Below are positions 7,537-17,183 of a stretch of 54,269 nucleotides of DNA, one piece after another. A program made the translations under genes and the position numbers. The notes beneath the pieces are model-generated. The model was not told where the DNA came from. It did not search any database and saw only the letters and a program-made list of their open reading frames with translations. The first letter of the stretch is position 1. Every line of letters starts with the position of its first letter. The stretch comes from Candidatus Magnetocorallium paracelense (lineage in GTDB: Bacteria; Nitrospirota; Thermodesulfovibrionia; Thermodesulfovibrionales; Magnetobacteriaceae). The stretch lies in NCBI GenBank assembly GCA_029001845.1, contig JAREWP010000037.1, positions 1-54,269 on the forward strand. The letters are read 5' to 3'.

Positions 7537-10500
7537 ATGCGATTTACAATTAAGGCAAAGATAATCACCCTTTGTTGTGTTTTTCTGCTTATATTTGTTC
7601 CTTCTCTTTTAATCCTGTTGAGGAATCTCACGGCTGTTGCAACGTCGTTTAAAGAGACCGTGTATCTGTCGAATCCTGTTACGGCGGATGTGCATGATCT
7701 CATTAAGCTCATAGTGGACATGGAGACAGGGCAGAGGGGTTTTATCATTACAGGAAAGGAGGCGTTTTTAGAACCCTATAACAAGGCGAATGAAGAGTTT
7801 GGAAGGAAATTGAAAGGCTTGAAGCAATCCCTGTCCCATCGTCCCGAATATCTCTCCTATCTTGAGAAGATAGAACATCTTAGAGCAAATTGGCTTGGCC
7901 GGGCCGGAAATCCGGAAATCGAATTACGACGTCAAATTAATAAAAGCGAGGTCAGTCTCAAGTCCATGGCAGAAATGGTTCATTCTGCAATGGGAAAGAG
8001 AATTATAGATAAAATCAGAGATATTGTAAATACAATGTCAGAGGATTTTAGAAAGAGCAACAGAAAGGATGAACTTATTCTGATAACCCAAATAAGTAAA
8101 GATGTTGTTGATTCGGAAACGGGCGTGAGAGGCTTTCTTTATGCCGGAGAGGATAAATTTTTGGAACCCTATTATCTCGGGCGGCATGAGTTTTCCAAGC
8201 ATGCTAAAACCATAAAAAGGCTCTTATATAGTGACAAAGACAACCTTCAAAAAGTAGCCCATATAGAAAAGCTCTATAAAGAGTGGTTGACAAAGGTTGC
8301 GAAACCTGAAATAGAGGCAAGGATTCAATATGAGAAAGACCCGCTCTCTATGGACGATATTGGCGAATTGCTTGGCAAAGGGAGGGGAAAAGCGATTATT
8401 GACGAAATCAGGGATGTGGCGGGAAGATTTATTGATGACCTTACAAAGGAGATGGATCGGGCTCTTTCTCTGTCAGAGGAGAAGACCAAGTTCGTCAGAG
8501 TGGTAAGCATCGTGGTGAGTATTGTCGGAATTTTTCTTTCGATTGGCTTTGCTTTCCTCTTATTCAACTCCATCGTAACCCCCATCAATCTGTTATTAAA
8601 GGGAACGAAGAGAGTTGGCGAAGGCGAGTTGGATCATACCATAGAAGTAAAAAGTAAAGACGAACTCGGCCTGTTAGCGCAATCCTTTAATAAAATGACA
8701 GAAGATTTAAGAGTTTCCAGGGATAAGATTGTATCGGCAAAGGAGTATACGGAAAACATAATTACATCCATGACAGATATGCTTATTGTAATTAATCGTG
8801 ACGGAACAATCAGAACAGTCAATCGGGCAAGCCTGAATCTTTTAGGGTATAAAGAAGATGAACTCATCGGAAAGCATGTGTCCACTATTTTTGCAGAAGG
8901 TGAATTAACAACGGGAAGTACCGGAATTGACGATTTAATTGATAAAGGCTTTATAGCGAATGTGGAAAAAACCTATCTCACAAAGGATAACAGAGAGGTG
9001 CCTGTTTTGTTTTCAGGTTCCGTTATGGGAGACGATGATCATGCCGGAGAAGGGATTGTGTGCGTGGCCCTGGATATTACAGAGCGTAAGCGCCTGGAAG
9101 AGGCTCTTTCTGCAGAGAGGCACCGTCTCGATATTACGTTGCATTCTATCGGTGACGGCGTGATATCGACTGACAACAAAGGCAATGTACTTTTAATCAA
9201 TAAAGTGGCTGAGGAGCTGACCGGATGGATAGGGGAGGAAGCAATCGGGAAGCCCTTGTTACAGGTCTTCAGGATTATAAACGAAAAGACTCGAAAACCT
9301 GTCGAAAATCCAGTGGAGAAAGTCCTGGAAAGCGGCTCTGTCGTTACTCTTGCCAATGATACGACTTTGATCTCAAAGGACGGAACAGAAAGGATCATTG
9401 CCGACAGCGCCGCGCCGGTGAGGGACAAAGCCGGCAATATTGCGGGCGCCGTTATGGTTTTCAGAGACTTTACTGAACGTAAGCACCTTGAGAGAGAGCT
9501 TGAAATCTTCAAGCAATTCGCGGAGTCCTCGGACCAGGGATTTGGAATTGCAAGGTTTGACAAGAAGATTGTGTATACAAACCATGCGTTATTAAAGATA
9601 ATTGGCGAAAAAAGCCTTGACCATATAAAAGACAGCAGCTTTTCGAAATATTATAATGAAAAAAGCCTGAAACGGATCGACCTGGTAGTCATCCCTGCTT
9701 TAATGAAAGAGGGAAGCTGGACCGGTGAACTGGAGATAATTTCTGCAGAGGGCAGTATTATACCGACATTCGAAAATTTTTTCGTGATCAGAGATTGGGA
9801 CGGAACGCCTTTGTATGTGGCCGATGTAATAACGGACTTCACCGAGAGAAAGAGGCGCGAATGCGATTTAATCGAAGCGCGGAAAACAGCTGTCGAGGCC
9901 TCACGCTTAAAGAGCGAGTTCCTTGCCAATATGAGTCATGAAATTCGCACGCCTCTAAACGGAATTGTCGGTATGACGGAGCTGCTGGAAGACTCCGACT
10001 TGACCGATGAACAGAGGAAATTCCTTGATATGGTAAAGTCATCGACAGATTCGCTTTTAAGTGTAATTAACGATATCCTGGATTTTTCAAAGATAGAAGC
10101 AGGGAGGCTCGATTTGGAGGATATCGAGTTCAAGTTACGTGACAGCATCGGTGATACATTGAAGATACTTGGCCTCAGAGCCCATGGTAAAGGGCTCGAA
10201 CTTGCCTGTTCCGTCTCTCCCGAAGCCCCTGAATTGGTAAGAGGAGACCCTGGAAGAGTACGGCAGATTATTGTCAATCTTGTGGGCAATGCCATAAAAT
10301 TCACCGTGAAAGGGGAAGTTGTGGTCAATATAGATGTAAAGGAACAGTCAGATGACGATGTGCTCTTACATTTTTCGATACGCGATACCGGCATCGGAAT
10401 CCCTGAAGGGAGGGTGAAAAGAATTTTCGATCCCTTTACTCAGGTAGATGGTTCTGTTACACGCAAATACGGTGGCACGGGACTGGGTCTGGCCATATCT

Positions 10501-11865
10501 CGCGAGCTGATACTAATGATGGGCGGAGAGATATGGGTGGAAAGTGAAGAGGGGAAGGGCTCGGTGTTTCATTTTACCGCGCGTTTAGGTATGAAGCAAA
10601 TAAGTGAGGAAGAGCGTCTTCCTGTTGATATTGTGAATATGAGAGAGCTGTCGGTTTTGGTAGTGGATGACAATGCAACGAACCGGCAAATTTTAAAAGA
10701 GATGTTGGAGAGATGGGAGATGTTTCCCACTGTTGTGGAGGACGGTTTGGCCGCACTCGAGTCGATAGAAAGTTGCAGGGGTGAGGGAAAAGCCTTTGAT
10801 CTGATCCTATCAGACGTACATATGCCTGAAATCAGCGGTTTTACTCTTGTTAAAAGAATAAAAGAGAGCTTACAAGGAGAAATACCTCCTGTCATACTCC
10901 TGACATCGTCGGGCCAAAGAGGAGATGCCGAAAAGTGCAGGGACCTTGGGATTTCCGCATATCTGATGAAACCAGTAAAACAGTCCGAAATGATGGACGC
11001 TATTGTGACGATTTTTGGCAAGAAAGGGGTTACAGAGGAAACCCCTTTGATCACTCGTCATCAACTAAGGGAAAACAGAGAGAACTTTAACATACTACTT
11101 GCAGAAGACAATATGATTAACCAGGAAGCCGTAAAAAGGATGCTTGCCAGGTATGGCCACACAATTACAATCGCCAATAATGGGAAAGAGGTGCTCCTTC
11201 TCCTGGAAAATAACAACTTTGACCTCATACTGATGGACGTACAAATGCCTGAGATGGACGGATTCCAAACAACTGCGATTATCAGAGATCCCCTTTCCAA
11301 TGTAATGGATCCCACAATACCCATTATTGCAATGACAGCGCATGCCATGAAGGGAGATCGCGAAAAATGTCTTGAAGCAGGAATGGATGACTATATAGCC
11401 AAGCCTATAAGAAGGGATACATTATTTGAGGTGCTGAACAGAGAAGGGAAAAAGAGAAAAAACAGAAAAGCCTCTTCTGCTTTTGCAAAAGTTTCTCCCC
11501 ATTTGAAAAATGGCGAAACAGGGACGCCTGATAATATATTTGACAGAGGGGCCGCCATTAACAGGGTAGATGGGGATATAGAAGGGTTGACAGACATTGC
11601 CGGGCTGTTCTTAGAGCGTTCTCAAGAGATGCTTGGAAGGATAGGGGATGCAATTAAAAAGGGGGATTTAAAAGAGGCCGGAATGGCTGCGCACAGCATC
11701 AAAGGGACAGTGAGCCTCTTTTTTGCCGAGCGGTCGAAAAACGCGGCCATTGAAGTGGAAGAAATGGCGAACAGAGGTGAGATGTCAAATCTCGGGCCTG
11801 CCTTTGAAAGGCTTCAAAATGAGATAAAGCTGTTGTCTGAAGCGCTTGGGGAGATGTTGGGGTAG
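7537..11865 (+). CDS. Hybrid histidine kinase (2xCHASE3-HAMP-3xPAS-HK-2xREC-HPt)
   Basis: At 1442 residues this is the largest gene here. Order of parts: N-terminal membrane segment (about 8-30); two CHASE3-like repeats ([20 protein letters not shown] at about 61-80 and the similar [13 protein letters not shown]); a second membrane segment (about 318-342); HAMP; three PAS/PAC domains (about 405-775); HisKA with H801 in [10 protein letters not shown]; HATPase_c (GTGLGLAIS); receiver 1 with D1093; receiver 2 with D1234; and an HPt domain with H1386 in HSIKGT. All phosphotransfer residues are present, so it can carry a full internal His-Asp-His relay. No output regulator is encoded next to it; the lone receivers upstream are candidates. 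Confidence 0.93.
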   Translation: MRFTIKAKIITLCCVFLLIFVPSLLILLRNLTAVATSFKETVYLSNPVTADVHDLIKLIVDMETGQRGFIITGKEAFLEPYNKANEEFGRKLKGLKQSLSHRPEYLSYLEKIEHLRANWLGRAGNPEIELRRQINKSEVSLKSMAEMVHSAMGKRIIDKIRDIVNTMSEDFRKSNRKDELILITQISKDVVDSETGVRGFLYAGEDKFLEPYYLGRHEFSKHAKTIKRLLYSDKDNLQKVAHIEKLYKEWLTKVAKPEIEARIQYEKDPLSMDDIGELLGKGRGKAIIDEIRDVAGRFIDDLTKEMDRALSLSEEKTKFVRVVSIVVSIVGIFLSIGFAFLLFNSIVTPINLLLKGTKRVGEGELDHTIEVKSKDELGLLAQSFNKMTEDLRVSRDKIVSAKEYTENIITSMTDMLIVINRDGTIRTVNRASLNLLGYKEDELIGKHVSTIFAEGELTTGSTGIDDLIDKGFIANVEKTYLTKDNREVPVLFSGSVMGDDDHAGEGIVCVALDITERKRLEEALSAERHRLDITLHSIGDGVISTDNKGNVLLINKVAEELTGWIGEEAIGKPLLQVFRIINEKTRKPVENPVEKVLESGSVVTLANDTTLISKDGTERIIADSAAPVRDKAGNIAGAVMVFRDFTERKHLERELEIFKQFAESSDQGFGIARFDKKIVYTNHALLKIIGEKSLDHIKDSSFSKYYNEKSLKRIDLVVIPALMKEGSWTGELEIISAEGSIIPTFENFFVIRDWDGTPLYVADVITDFTERKRRECDLIEARKTAVEASRLKSEFLANMSHEIRTPLNGIVGMTELLEDSDLTDEQRKFLDMVKSSTDSLLSVINDILDFSKIEAGRLDLEDIEFKLRDSIGDTLKILGLRAHGKGLELACSVSPEAPELVRGDPGRVRQIIVNLVGNAIKFTVKGEVVVNIDVKEQSDDDVLLHFSIRDTGIGIPEGRVKRIFDPFTQVDGSVTRKYGGTGLGLAISRELILMMGGEIWVESEEGKGSVFHFTARLGMKQISEEERLPVDIVNMRELSVLVVDDNATNRQILKEMLERWEMFPTVVEDGLAALESIESCRGEGKAFDLILSDVHMPEISGFTLVKRIKESLQGEIPPVILLTSSGQRGDAEKCRDLGISAYLMKPVKQSEMMDAIVTIFGKKGVTEETPLITRHQLRENRENFNILLAEDNMINQEAVKRMLARYGHTITIANNGKEVLLLLENNNFDLILMDVQMPEMDGFQTTAIIRDPLSNVMDPTIPIIAMTAHAMKGDREKCLEAGMDDYIAKPIRRDTLFEVLNREGKKRKNRKASSAFAKVSPHLKNGETGTPDNIFDRGAAINRVDGDIEGLTDIAGLFLERSQEMLGRIGDAIKKGDLKEAGMAAHSIKGTVSLFFAERSKNAAIEVEEMANRGEMSNLGPAFERLQNEIKLLSEALGEMLG

Positions 11866-12705
11866 TTACAGTTCGATTTCCATATCCTGAGCAACGGCAA
11901 AACACTCGATATCGATCTCTCTGCTTTTCAGAATGTTTTTGCAGTCTTCTACAATCTCGTCTACAGCGTTGTCCGTTCTTTCCTGATTATGATGAAACAG
12001 GCCGAAGCGTTTCACTCCCGCTTCGATGGCCAGATTTAAAGAATCTTTATAAACCGAGTGACCCCAGGTCTTCTTTTTTATATAATCTTCCTCATTATAC
12101 TCGGAATCGTGAATAAGGAGATCGACTCCTTTGCAAAAATCGACATAACCTTTGAAGTTCAGTCCGCCAAAATGTTGATAGGTAAGTTCATTGTCCGTGA
12201 GAAATACGAAGGATTTCCCGTTTTCAATAAATTTATAACCTGAACCGAAGTTCGGGTGGCTCAGATTTACAGGTATCACAAGAGTGGAGTTTATATGGAA
12301 TTGTTTTTCGCACAATCCTTTAAAAGAGATATCCGCTTTTAACTCATTGAAGTTAACAGGGAAATGGGGCGGTTCCATTGTCTTTGAAATCACTTTTTCC
12401 AATGCCTGTTGAGCAAAAGAGCAGCCGTACATTCTGATTGACGTTTCGTCCTTATAAAGAGGTTTAAAAAAGGGAAATCCTAAAATATGGTCCCAGTGGG
12501 CGTGGGTAAAGAGCATATAATAACTGTATTCGTTATTTTCCACCAGCCTGTTGCCAAGCCGTCTTATGCCGGAACCGGCGTCTATAATTATAATATCCTT
12601 ATCCGACGTTCTCAGTTCCAGGCATGTCGAGTCTCCTCCGTATTTTATAAACTCTTTGCCCGATACGGGAATTGAACCCCTTGCTCCCCAACATCTGATT
12701 AACAT
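11866..12705 (-). CDS. Metallo-beta-lactamase-fold hydrolase
   Basis: This 279-residue cytoplasmic protein opens with LIRCWGARGSIPVSG and carries the metal motif HAHWDH (H68, H70, D72, H73), followed by downstream His residues and the metal-ligand Asp region DLLIHDSEY. The opening is typical of the cyclic-nucleotide-phosphodiesterase-like branch of MBL-fold enzymes, often found in signalling operons next to receivers. Its stop abuts the convergent hybrid-kinase gene directly. It lies 59 bp downstream of the OmpR-type regulator gene on the same strand, so it may share that transcript. The substrate cannot be read from the sequence. Confidence 0.85.
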   Translation of the reverse strand: MLIRCWGARGSIPVSGKEFIKYGGDSTCLELRTSDKDIIIIDAGSGIRRLGNRLVENNEYSYYMLFTHAHWDHILGFPFFKPLYKDETSIRMYGCSFAQQALEKVISKTMEPPHFPVNFNELKADISFKGLCEKQFHINSTLVIPVNLSHPNFGSGYKFIENGKSFVFLTDNELTYQHFGGLNFKGYVDFCKGVDLLIHDSEYNEEDYIKKKTWGHSVYKDSLNLAIEAGVKRFGLFHHNQERTDNAVDEIVEDCKNILKSREIDIECFAVAQDMEIEL

Positions 12706-12764
12706 AATGAATTTTCCCCCTGAACTATGCCATTAACGGCATGATTTAAAACAATTGTCATTCT

Positions 12765-13451
12765 TCAACTGCCTGCATCGAACATGTATCCCACTCCCGG
12801 TACTGTCACGATGTATTGAGGATTTGTAGCGTCTTTTTCGATCTTCTGTCTTATATGCTGAATGTGAACATCGATAACTCTGCTCCATGAATAGAGAGAG
12901 GAGTTCTTCCAAACGCTTTTTCTGATTTTCTCTCTTTCTATTACTTCTCCTTTGTTGGCGATAAAATACAGAAGAAGATCGTATTCTTTCGGGGTCAGAT
13001 CGACCTGTTTGTCCCTTACTTTTACAATTCTTTTGCGTTTATCGATATCTATGTCGCCGCAGCTGATGTTATCACTGTTTTGTTCCGACGTTCTTCGCAG
13101 GCAAGCCCTTATTCTGGCCAACAGCTCGAGCGTTTCGAAGGGCTTTACAACATAGTCATCGGCGCCGCACTCCAATCCCAGTACTTTATCAGAGACTTTA
13201 TCCTTTGCCGTTAAAATGATTACAGGTGTATTCACTCCGCCTTCCCTGAGTCTGCCGCACATTTCAATGCCGTCACCATCGGGAAGCATCAGATCAAGGA
13301 TAATAAGATCGAATTCTTCTTTCTCCAGTATTTGTTCCGTATGCCCGAGATCCTCGGCGGTGGTGACATGGAAATTATGAATTTCAAGATTTGCTTTTAA
13401 TACCTTCAGTATGTCCTGGTCGTCATCAACGACTAAAATTCTCTTTTTCAT
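12765..13451 (-). CDS. OmpR/PhoB-family response regulator
   Basis: This 228-residue regulator has a receiver (D10-D11, phosphoacceptor D53 in IILDLMLPDGDG, K103) and a C-terminal winged helix (about 130-225; RKRIVKVRDKQVDLTPKEYDL and RVIDVHIQHIRQKIE). I chose ATG 13451, one base after the upstream kinase stop and preceded by AGAGG. A longer in-frame extension would overlap the kinase. The spacing shows a coupled pair with the haem-sensor kinase. The pair is divergent from the octahaem cytochrome gene, which is its most obvious target, but no direct-repeat binding site was identified with confidence. Confidence 0.93.
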   Translation of the reverse strand: MKKRILVVDDDQDILKVLKANLEIHNFHVTTAEDLGHTEQILEKEEFDLIILDLMLPDGDGIEMCGRLREGGVNTPVIILTAKDKVSDKVLGLECGADDYVVKPFETLELLARIRACLRRTSEQNSDNISCGDIDIDKRKRIVKVRDKQVDLTPKEYDLLLYFIANKGEVIEREKIRKSVWKNSSLYSWSRVIDVHIQHIRQKIEKDATNPQYIVTVPGVGYMFDAGS

Positions 13452-13452
13452 T

Positions 13453-15168
13453 TCAAACCTCTGCCATTTGTAATTTGAAATAGAATGTGCATCCTCTATC
13501 CTGAGTGTTAAAGAGTCCAATCTCGCCGTTATGCGCTTCGATAATGCCTTTACATATTGCAAGACCGAGACCGCTGCCGTAGTGAGATCCCTTTTTGTAA
13601 TACTTTTGAAATATATGCTCTCTCTCCTCATCGGCAATTCCCGGGCCGTAATCGGTTATCTCGGTAATTGCGCCGCCTGGGGCGGGGTAACTTCTTACTT
13701 CTATGGAACCGCCTTCTTCCGTAAAGTTGATTGCATTGTTTATAAGATTGATGAGTACTTGTTTAATTCTGTCGCTGTCGGCATACACCCTGATTTCACT
13801 CTCCAGATTGACATTAATTTCAATATTCCTCTTATTGATTATAGCCATAAATCCTTTAACGACTTCAATTATCAGATATGTAAGATAAACCGGAATAATA
13901 TGCATTTCCAGCCTGCCAAGTTCAAGACGTTCCATATCTATGGTGTTGTTAACTATTTTTATGAGCCTGTCTGCGTTGTTTTTTACGATACCGCAGAATT
14001 CCTTTATGTCCTTCGTTTCGCCGTCACAGGCGTCAATATTCTTTATCCTTTCGAAAATATAATCCATCGCCCCTTTTATCGATGTCAGGGGGGTCCTCAT
14101 CTCATGGGAGATACAGGCAATAAAGTCTGATTTTTTAACGTTAATTTCCGCCAGTTTGTTGTTCGCCTCTATAAGTCTTGTGTTTGTCTCCTTCAGATTT
14201 TTCACGGCATCTTTGACTTTGAAGTCCAGACCGTTGTGGTAATCGTCCAACTCTTTTGTCATATAAATAAATGTTTTACGGAGATCGGCGATTTCATCGC
14301 CTGAGCTGTAAGGCGCTTCGGCGCCTGACTTCCTTTTACCGTATTCTTTTATAAACGATATCAGGTTCAACAGCGGTCTGACGACTATAATATGAATTGT
14401 AAAAAAGAGAGAAAGTACAATAATTGCCGAAATCATATAGGTTATGAAAATCGTTTCTCTCTTGTTTTTCTTTACAAGTTCGACAATATCGTCAGAGGGA
14501 ATTGTAATGCTCAGGGCGCCGCGTATTTCACCGTTTTTGTCGCCGTACCTGGCGTGGCATTTCAGGCAGGATTCTTCCACATAGAGGGGTGCAATATATC
14601 TGAAAAAAGTTTTATTGTCCATTTCTTCGATTCTGAAAAATTCGGTAATTTGGCGATCCCCTGAAAAAAGCGTCATACCCTCTTTTTCAAAATCGTCGGG
14701 AGCATTTTCCGGATTAACGGGATCGAGGCTGGTCATATGATACCAAAAGACTCCTTCCTTTTTCGCGTATCCTGAAATCTCTTTTATCATCTTAACGACA
14801 TTTTTTCTTTTATTATTCCGCTTATCTGAAGTCTCTGAAGAGTATGGTTTTTTAGGTAATGAATCTGTTATGTCACTTTGGGAACGCTTTTGAGGTGAAA
14901 GCTTTTGGGCGGATGTTATGTCGTGATCCGCCAACCACTCTCTTGTCAGCAGTATTTGTCTGTACAGTGTCTCTGCCTTCAAACGGTTTTGGGAATACAA
15001 AAGGTTCTCATATCTCTTACCCATAGCGCGAAAGGTTACACTAAGGGAGATAATTAAAATAACCGTGACTATAAAAATAATTTTAAACTGAAAGCCCGGG
15101 TAATATTTTTTAAAAGAGCCGGAAGAAGTCAAATTATTATTAATTATAGAATTCTGGTAACTGTTCAC
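13453..15168 (-). CDS. Histidine kinase with covalent-haem sensor domain (DUF3365/Tll0287-like)
   Basis: The 571-residue membrane kinase has TM1 (about 30-47), a periplasmic domain (about 48-240), TM2 (about 240-263), HAMP, HisKA with H355 in SHEMRTPLTS, and HATPase_c (DYGPGI, GSGLGLAICKGII). The periplasmic domain contains a c-type haem motif CLKCH (C201-H205) and the TSLDPVNPENAPDDFE stretch typical of Tll0287-like haem domains, proposed as redox or small-ligand sensors. The start is uncertain: GTG 15168 lies inside an inverted repeat without a ribosome binding site, and a TTG 12 codons further in is possible. It is paired with the OmpR-type regulator and faces the octahaem cytochrome gene. 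A nitrite, NO or redox signal is plausible but inferred. Confidence 0.9.
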   Translation of the reverse strand: MNSYQNSIINNNLTSSGSFKKYYPGFQFKIIFIVTVILIISLSVTFRAMGKRYENLLYSQNRLKAETLYRQILLTREWLADHDITSAQKLSPQKRSQSDITDSLPKKPYSSETSDKRNNKRKNVVKMIKEISGYAKKEGVFWYHMTSLDPVNPENAPDDFEKEGMTLFSGDRQITEFFRIEEMDNKTFFRYIAPLYVEESCLKCHARYGDKNGEIRGALSITIPSDDIVELVKKNKRETIFITYMISAIIVLSLFFTIHIIVVRPLLNLISFIKEYGKRKSGAEAPYSSGDEIADLRKTFIYMTKELDDYHNGLDFKVKDAVKNLKETNTRLIEANNKLAEINVKKSDFIACISHEMRTPLTSIKGAMDYIFERIKNIDACDGETKDIKEFCGIVKNNADRLIKIVNNTIDMERLELGRLEMHIIPVYLTYLIIEVVKGFMAIINKRNIEINVNLESEIRVYADSDRIKQVLINLINNAINFTEEGGSIEVRSYPAPGGAITEITDYGPGIADEEREHIFQKYYKKGSHYGSGLGLAICKGIIEAHNGEIGLFNTQDRGCTFYFKLQMAEV

Positions 15169-15335
15169 AGAGTTCAGAGATCGGTGATCTGTTTAAAAAA
15201 GTTTGCCTGATTTTTCATGCCAAGAACTCGTAAGAAGGTTGAAATGCCAATTATGCTCGTGAAATTCAATTTTTAAAGTCCCTTTTACTTTCGACTGATC
15301 TCAGATCACGGTGAACAGTTACGAATTCTGTCAGA
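15145..15335. repeat. Inverted repeats in the kinase/cytochrome divergent region
   Basis: AGAATTCTGGTAACTGTTCAC (about 15148-15168) is matched, inverted and with two bases missing, by GTGAACAGTTACGAATTCTG (15312-15331). A second pair of arms lies inside (GAGATCGGTGATCTG and CTGATCTCAGATCAC). The unit is about 190 bp and overlaps the first codons of the kinase gene. It looks like a miniature palindromic element. It could also hold the control region for the divergent genes. Confidence 0.65.
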
Positions 15336-15583
15336 TTTATTGAAAATTAACAGTGTTTATCTTTAAATTAACTGTCAGTTATTTTAAAATTTTAAATCGC
15401 TCTAAATCAATCGGATATTGTATAATTATCAGGAAATCGGATTAAGGCTTGAAGGATTAAGGATTAAGGGATAGATGAATTCTTATAATTCAATGGTGTT
15501 ATCTCAGAATTAATCCTTATCCCTTTAAGCCTTCAATCCCAAACTGCTGCTTCGGCAGCTTAACTCGATATGGAGGTGGAGTA
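15169..15583 (+). promoter_or_regulatory. Divergent control region upstream of the octahaem cytochrome
   Basis: This 415-bp gap has no gene. It contains the right arm of the inverted repeat above, an AT-rich stretch with a TATAAT at 15421-15426 (no good -35 partner seen), the imperfect palindrome at 15436-15540, and a small GCTGC-TTCG-GCAGC hairpin at 15546-15559. A strong ribosome binding site GGAGGTGGAG (about 15571-15580) precedes the ATG at 15584. I could not assign a regulator site with confidence. Confidence 0.4.
15436..15540. repeat. Imperfect palindromic element (GATTAAGGCTTGAAGG type)
   Basis: The left arm, made of GGATTAAGGCTTGAAGGATT and AAGGATTAAGGG, pairs imperfectly with the right arm TTAATCCTTATCCCTTTAAG plus CCTTCAATCC. 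The unit lies 43 bp upstream of the cytochrome start, so it is probably within its 5' leader. Only one copy is seen in this window. Confidence 0.6.
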
Positions 15584-16936
15584 ATGAAAATCAGGAGTTT
15601 GTTATTAGTAATACTTATGGCTGTCTCTGCAATTGCCTTGTTATCCGGCAATGTGTACGCCGGTATCAAAATAAGCGAAGATTCGCAGGCATGTCTGAGC
15701 TGTCACAAATCAATGAATCCGGGAATTGTGGTTCCCTGGGAAGAAAGCAGGCATGCCAGCGCCGGAATCGGTTGCTATGAATGTCATCGAGCCGAAAAAT
15801 CGGACAGAGACGTCTTCGATCATAACGGCTTTGATATTTCCGTTATTGTTTCACCTAAAGATTGCGCCAAGTGCCATGCCGACGAAGTAAGGGAGATGAC
15901 TCAGTCTCACCATGCAAAGGCCAATAAATTCACAGGTTCTCTTGATAATGTACTCGGAAGGGTCGTCACGGGAGAGGCGAATTTCGATCTCGGGTGCGCG
16001 CAGTGTCACGGCTCTAATGTAATTGTCGGTCAGGACGGAAAACTTGTGACCGGCCCCTGGCCCAATACAGGTATTGGAAGGTTGAATCCCGACGGTTCGA
16101 ACGGCACATGCGTGGCATGTCATCAGAGACACTCCTTTAGCGTTGCCCAGGCAAGAGACCCCTATACGTGCGGTAAATGCCATCAGGGACCCGATCATCC
16201 CCAAATAGAAATCTTCTTATACTCCAAGCACGGTATTGCCTGGCACTCCAACAAGGATAAAATGAATATGGAAAAATCGAAATGGGTTCTCGGGGAAGAC
16301 TATTTTCAGGCCCCCACATGTGTCACATGTCATATGGGACAATCAAGAAAAGTCTCTCGTACGCATGATGTGGGATCGAGGATATACTGGACTCTGAGGC
16401 CTGTTATTTCAAAGCCTCTGCCGGAAGGTGAAAAGAGAAGAGCCAGGATGAAAAAGGTTTGCTCCGAATGCCATCAACAGCCATGGATTGATGGATTTTT
16501 CACTCAATTCGACAGATATGTGGAGCTTTATAACGAGAAATTTGCAAAACCTGCTTTGGATATAATGAAATTTTTGAAAGCGGAAAATGTAACGGACCCC
16601 ACTCCTTTTAACGAGCAGGTGGAAATCGACTTCTGGCATCTCTGGCACCATGAAGGCAGAAGAGGACGCCACGGCGCTTCCATGAACGCACCTGACTGGT
16701 CTCACTGGCACGGGATGTATGAGGTCGCTCTGAATTTCTATTTTCATCTGTTACCACATGCCGACAAAGCCGTAGCCGGTAAGGGTGACAGCGATCTCCT
16801 CAAAAGGTGGGAGGACTTAAGGAGCGGTATACTCGACAGGCAGGAACATAAGTGGTTTGGCGGAATGCCTAAAGAGGAACTGAGAAAGATAGTTGACTTC
16901 TATAAAAAGAGATACGGCAAGGAAGGCGGACAATAA
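15584..16936 (+). CDS. Octahaem c-type cytochrome, hydroxylamine-oxidoreductase-like
   Basis: The 450-residue precursor has a signal peptide cut after about residue 26 (NVYA-G) and eight CxxCH motifs: CLSCH, CYECH, CAKCH, CAQCH, CVACH, CGKCH, CVTCH and CSECH. The order, the His-rich linkers and the C-terminal block HWHGMYEVALNFYF match the HAO family of periplasmic octahaem enzymes. In the PDxxxWHG region (about 366-373) I read Trp-Ser-His where oxidative HAO, from memory, has the haem-crosslinking Tyr. That favours a reductive enzyme (nitrite or hydroxylamine to ammonium), as in epsilonproteobacterial HaoA. No NrfH/HaoC-like quinol dehydrogenase is adjacent. It stands alone before a strong terminator and is divergent from the haem-sensor kinase. 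The family is sure; the direction of catalysis is inferred. Confidence 0.9.
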   Translation: MKIRSLLLVILMAVSAIALLSGNVYAGIKISEDSQACLSCHKSMNPGIVVPWEESRHASAGIGCYECHRAEKSDRDVFDHNGFDISVIVSPKDCAKCHADEVREMTQSHHAKANKFTGSLDNVLGRVVTGEANFDLGCAQCHGSNVIVGQDGKLVTGPWPNTGIGRLNPDGSNGTCVACHQRHSFSVAQARDPYTCGKCHQGPDHPQIEIFLYSKHGIAWHSNKDKMNMEKSKWVLGEDYFQAPTCVTCHMGQSRKVSRTHDVGSRIYWTLRPVISKPLPEGEKRRARMKKVCSECHQQPWIDGFFTQFDRYVELYNEKFAKPALDIMKFLKAENVTDPTPFNEQVEIDFWHLWHHEGRRGRHGASMNAPDWSHWHGMYEVALNFYFHLLPHADKAVAGKGDSDLLKRWEDLRSGILDRQEHKWFGGMPKEELRKIVDFYKKRYGKEGGQ

Positions 16937-16952
16937 CAGAGCCCCTGTTTTG

Positions 16953-16984
16953 AAGGGAGGGATTTGATATCCCTCCCTTTTTTT
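16953..16984 (+). terminator. Rho-independent terminator after the octahaem cytochrome
   Basis: GGGAGGGAT and ATCCCTCCC form a perfect 9-bp stem around a TTGAT loop, followed by seven T. It lies 17 bp after the cytochrome stop, so the cytochrome is probably transcribed alone. Confidence 0.92.
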
Positions 16985-17028
16985 ATATTTGTCACGAAAA
17001 TAGACGAATGCGAACCGGAAGCATCAGC

Positions 17029-17093
17029 AATGTCCCGCCAAAACAAGCTGAAACTCGTAAACTCAAACGCCACCTTGTTTTGGCAAGACATCA
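17029..17093. repeat. Imperfect inverted repeat (GCCAAAACAAG)
   Basis: TGTCCCGCCAAAACAAGCTG (17032-17051) pairs with CACCTTGTTTTGGCAAGACA (17071-17090), two arms enclosing a 19-bp loop. The minus strand across it is open for about 60 codons, but the reading frame is low-complexity and has no start signal. I take it as a palindromic element rather than a gene. Only one copy is seen here. Confidence 0.5.
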
Positions 17094-17183
17094 CTGCTGC
17101 TTTTATCCATATTCATGTTTTGTGGTGAACCGGAGGTTCATGAATTTTGGACTGTAAATATAAATAAAAGAGTATCTGATAAG

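Noticed and set aside
13531-14130. 199-codon + strand open frame inside the haem-sensor kinase
   Set aside because: It is antisense to the HisKA/HATPase region; its composition reflects the complement of conserved kinase motifs and it has no start signal.
16900-17094. 64-codon minus-strand open frame
   Set aside because: It spans a terminator and the GCCAAAACAAG inverted repeat and has no start signal. Better explained as a palindromic element.
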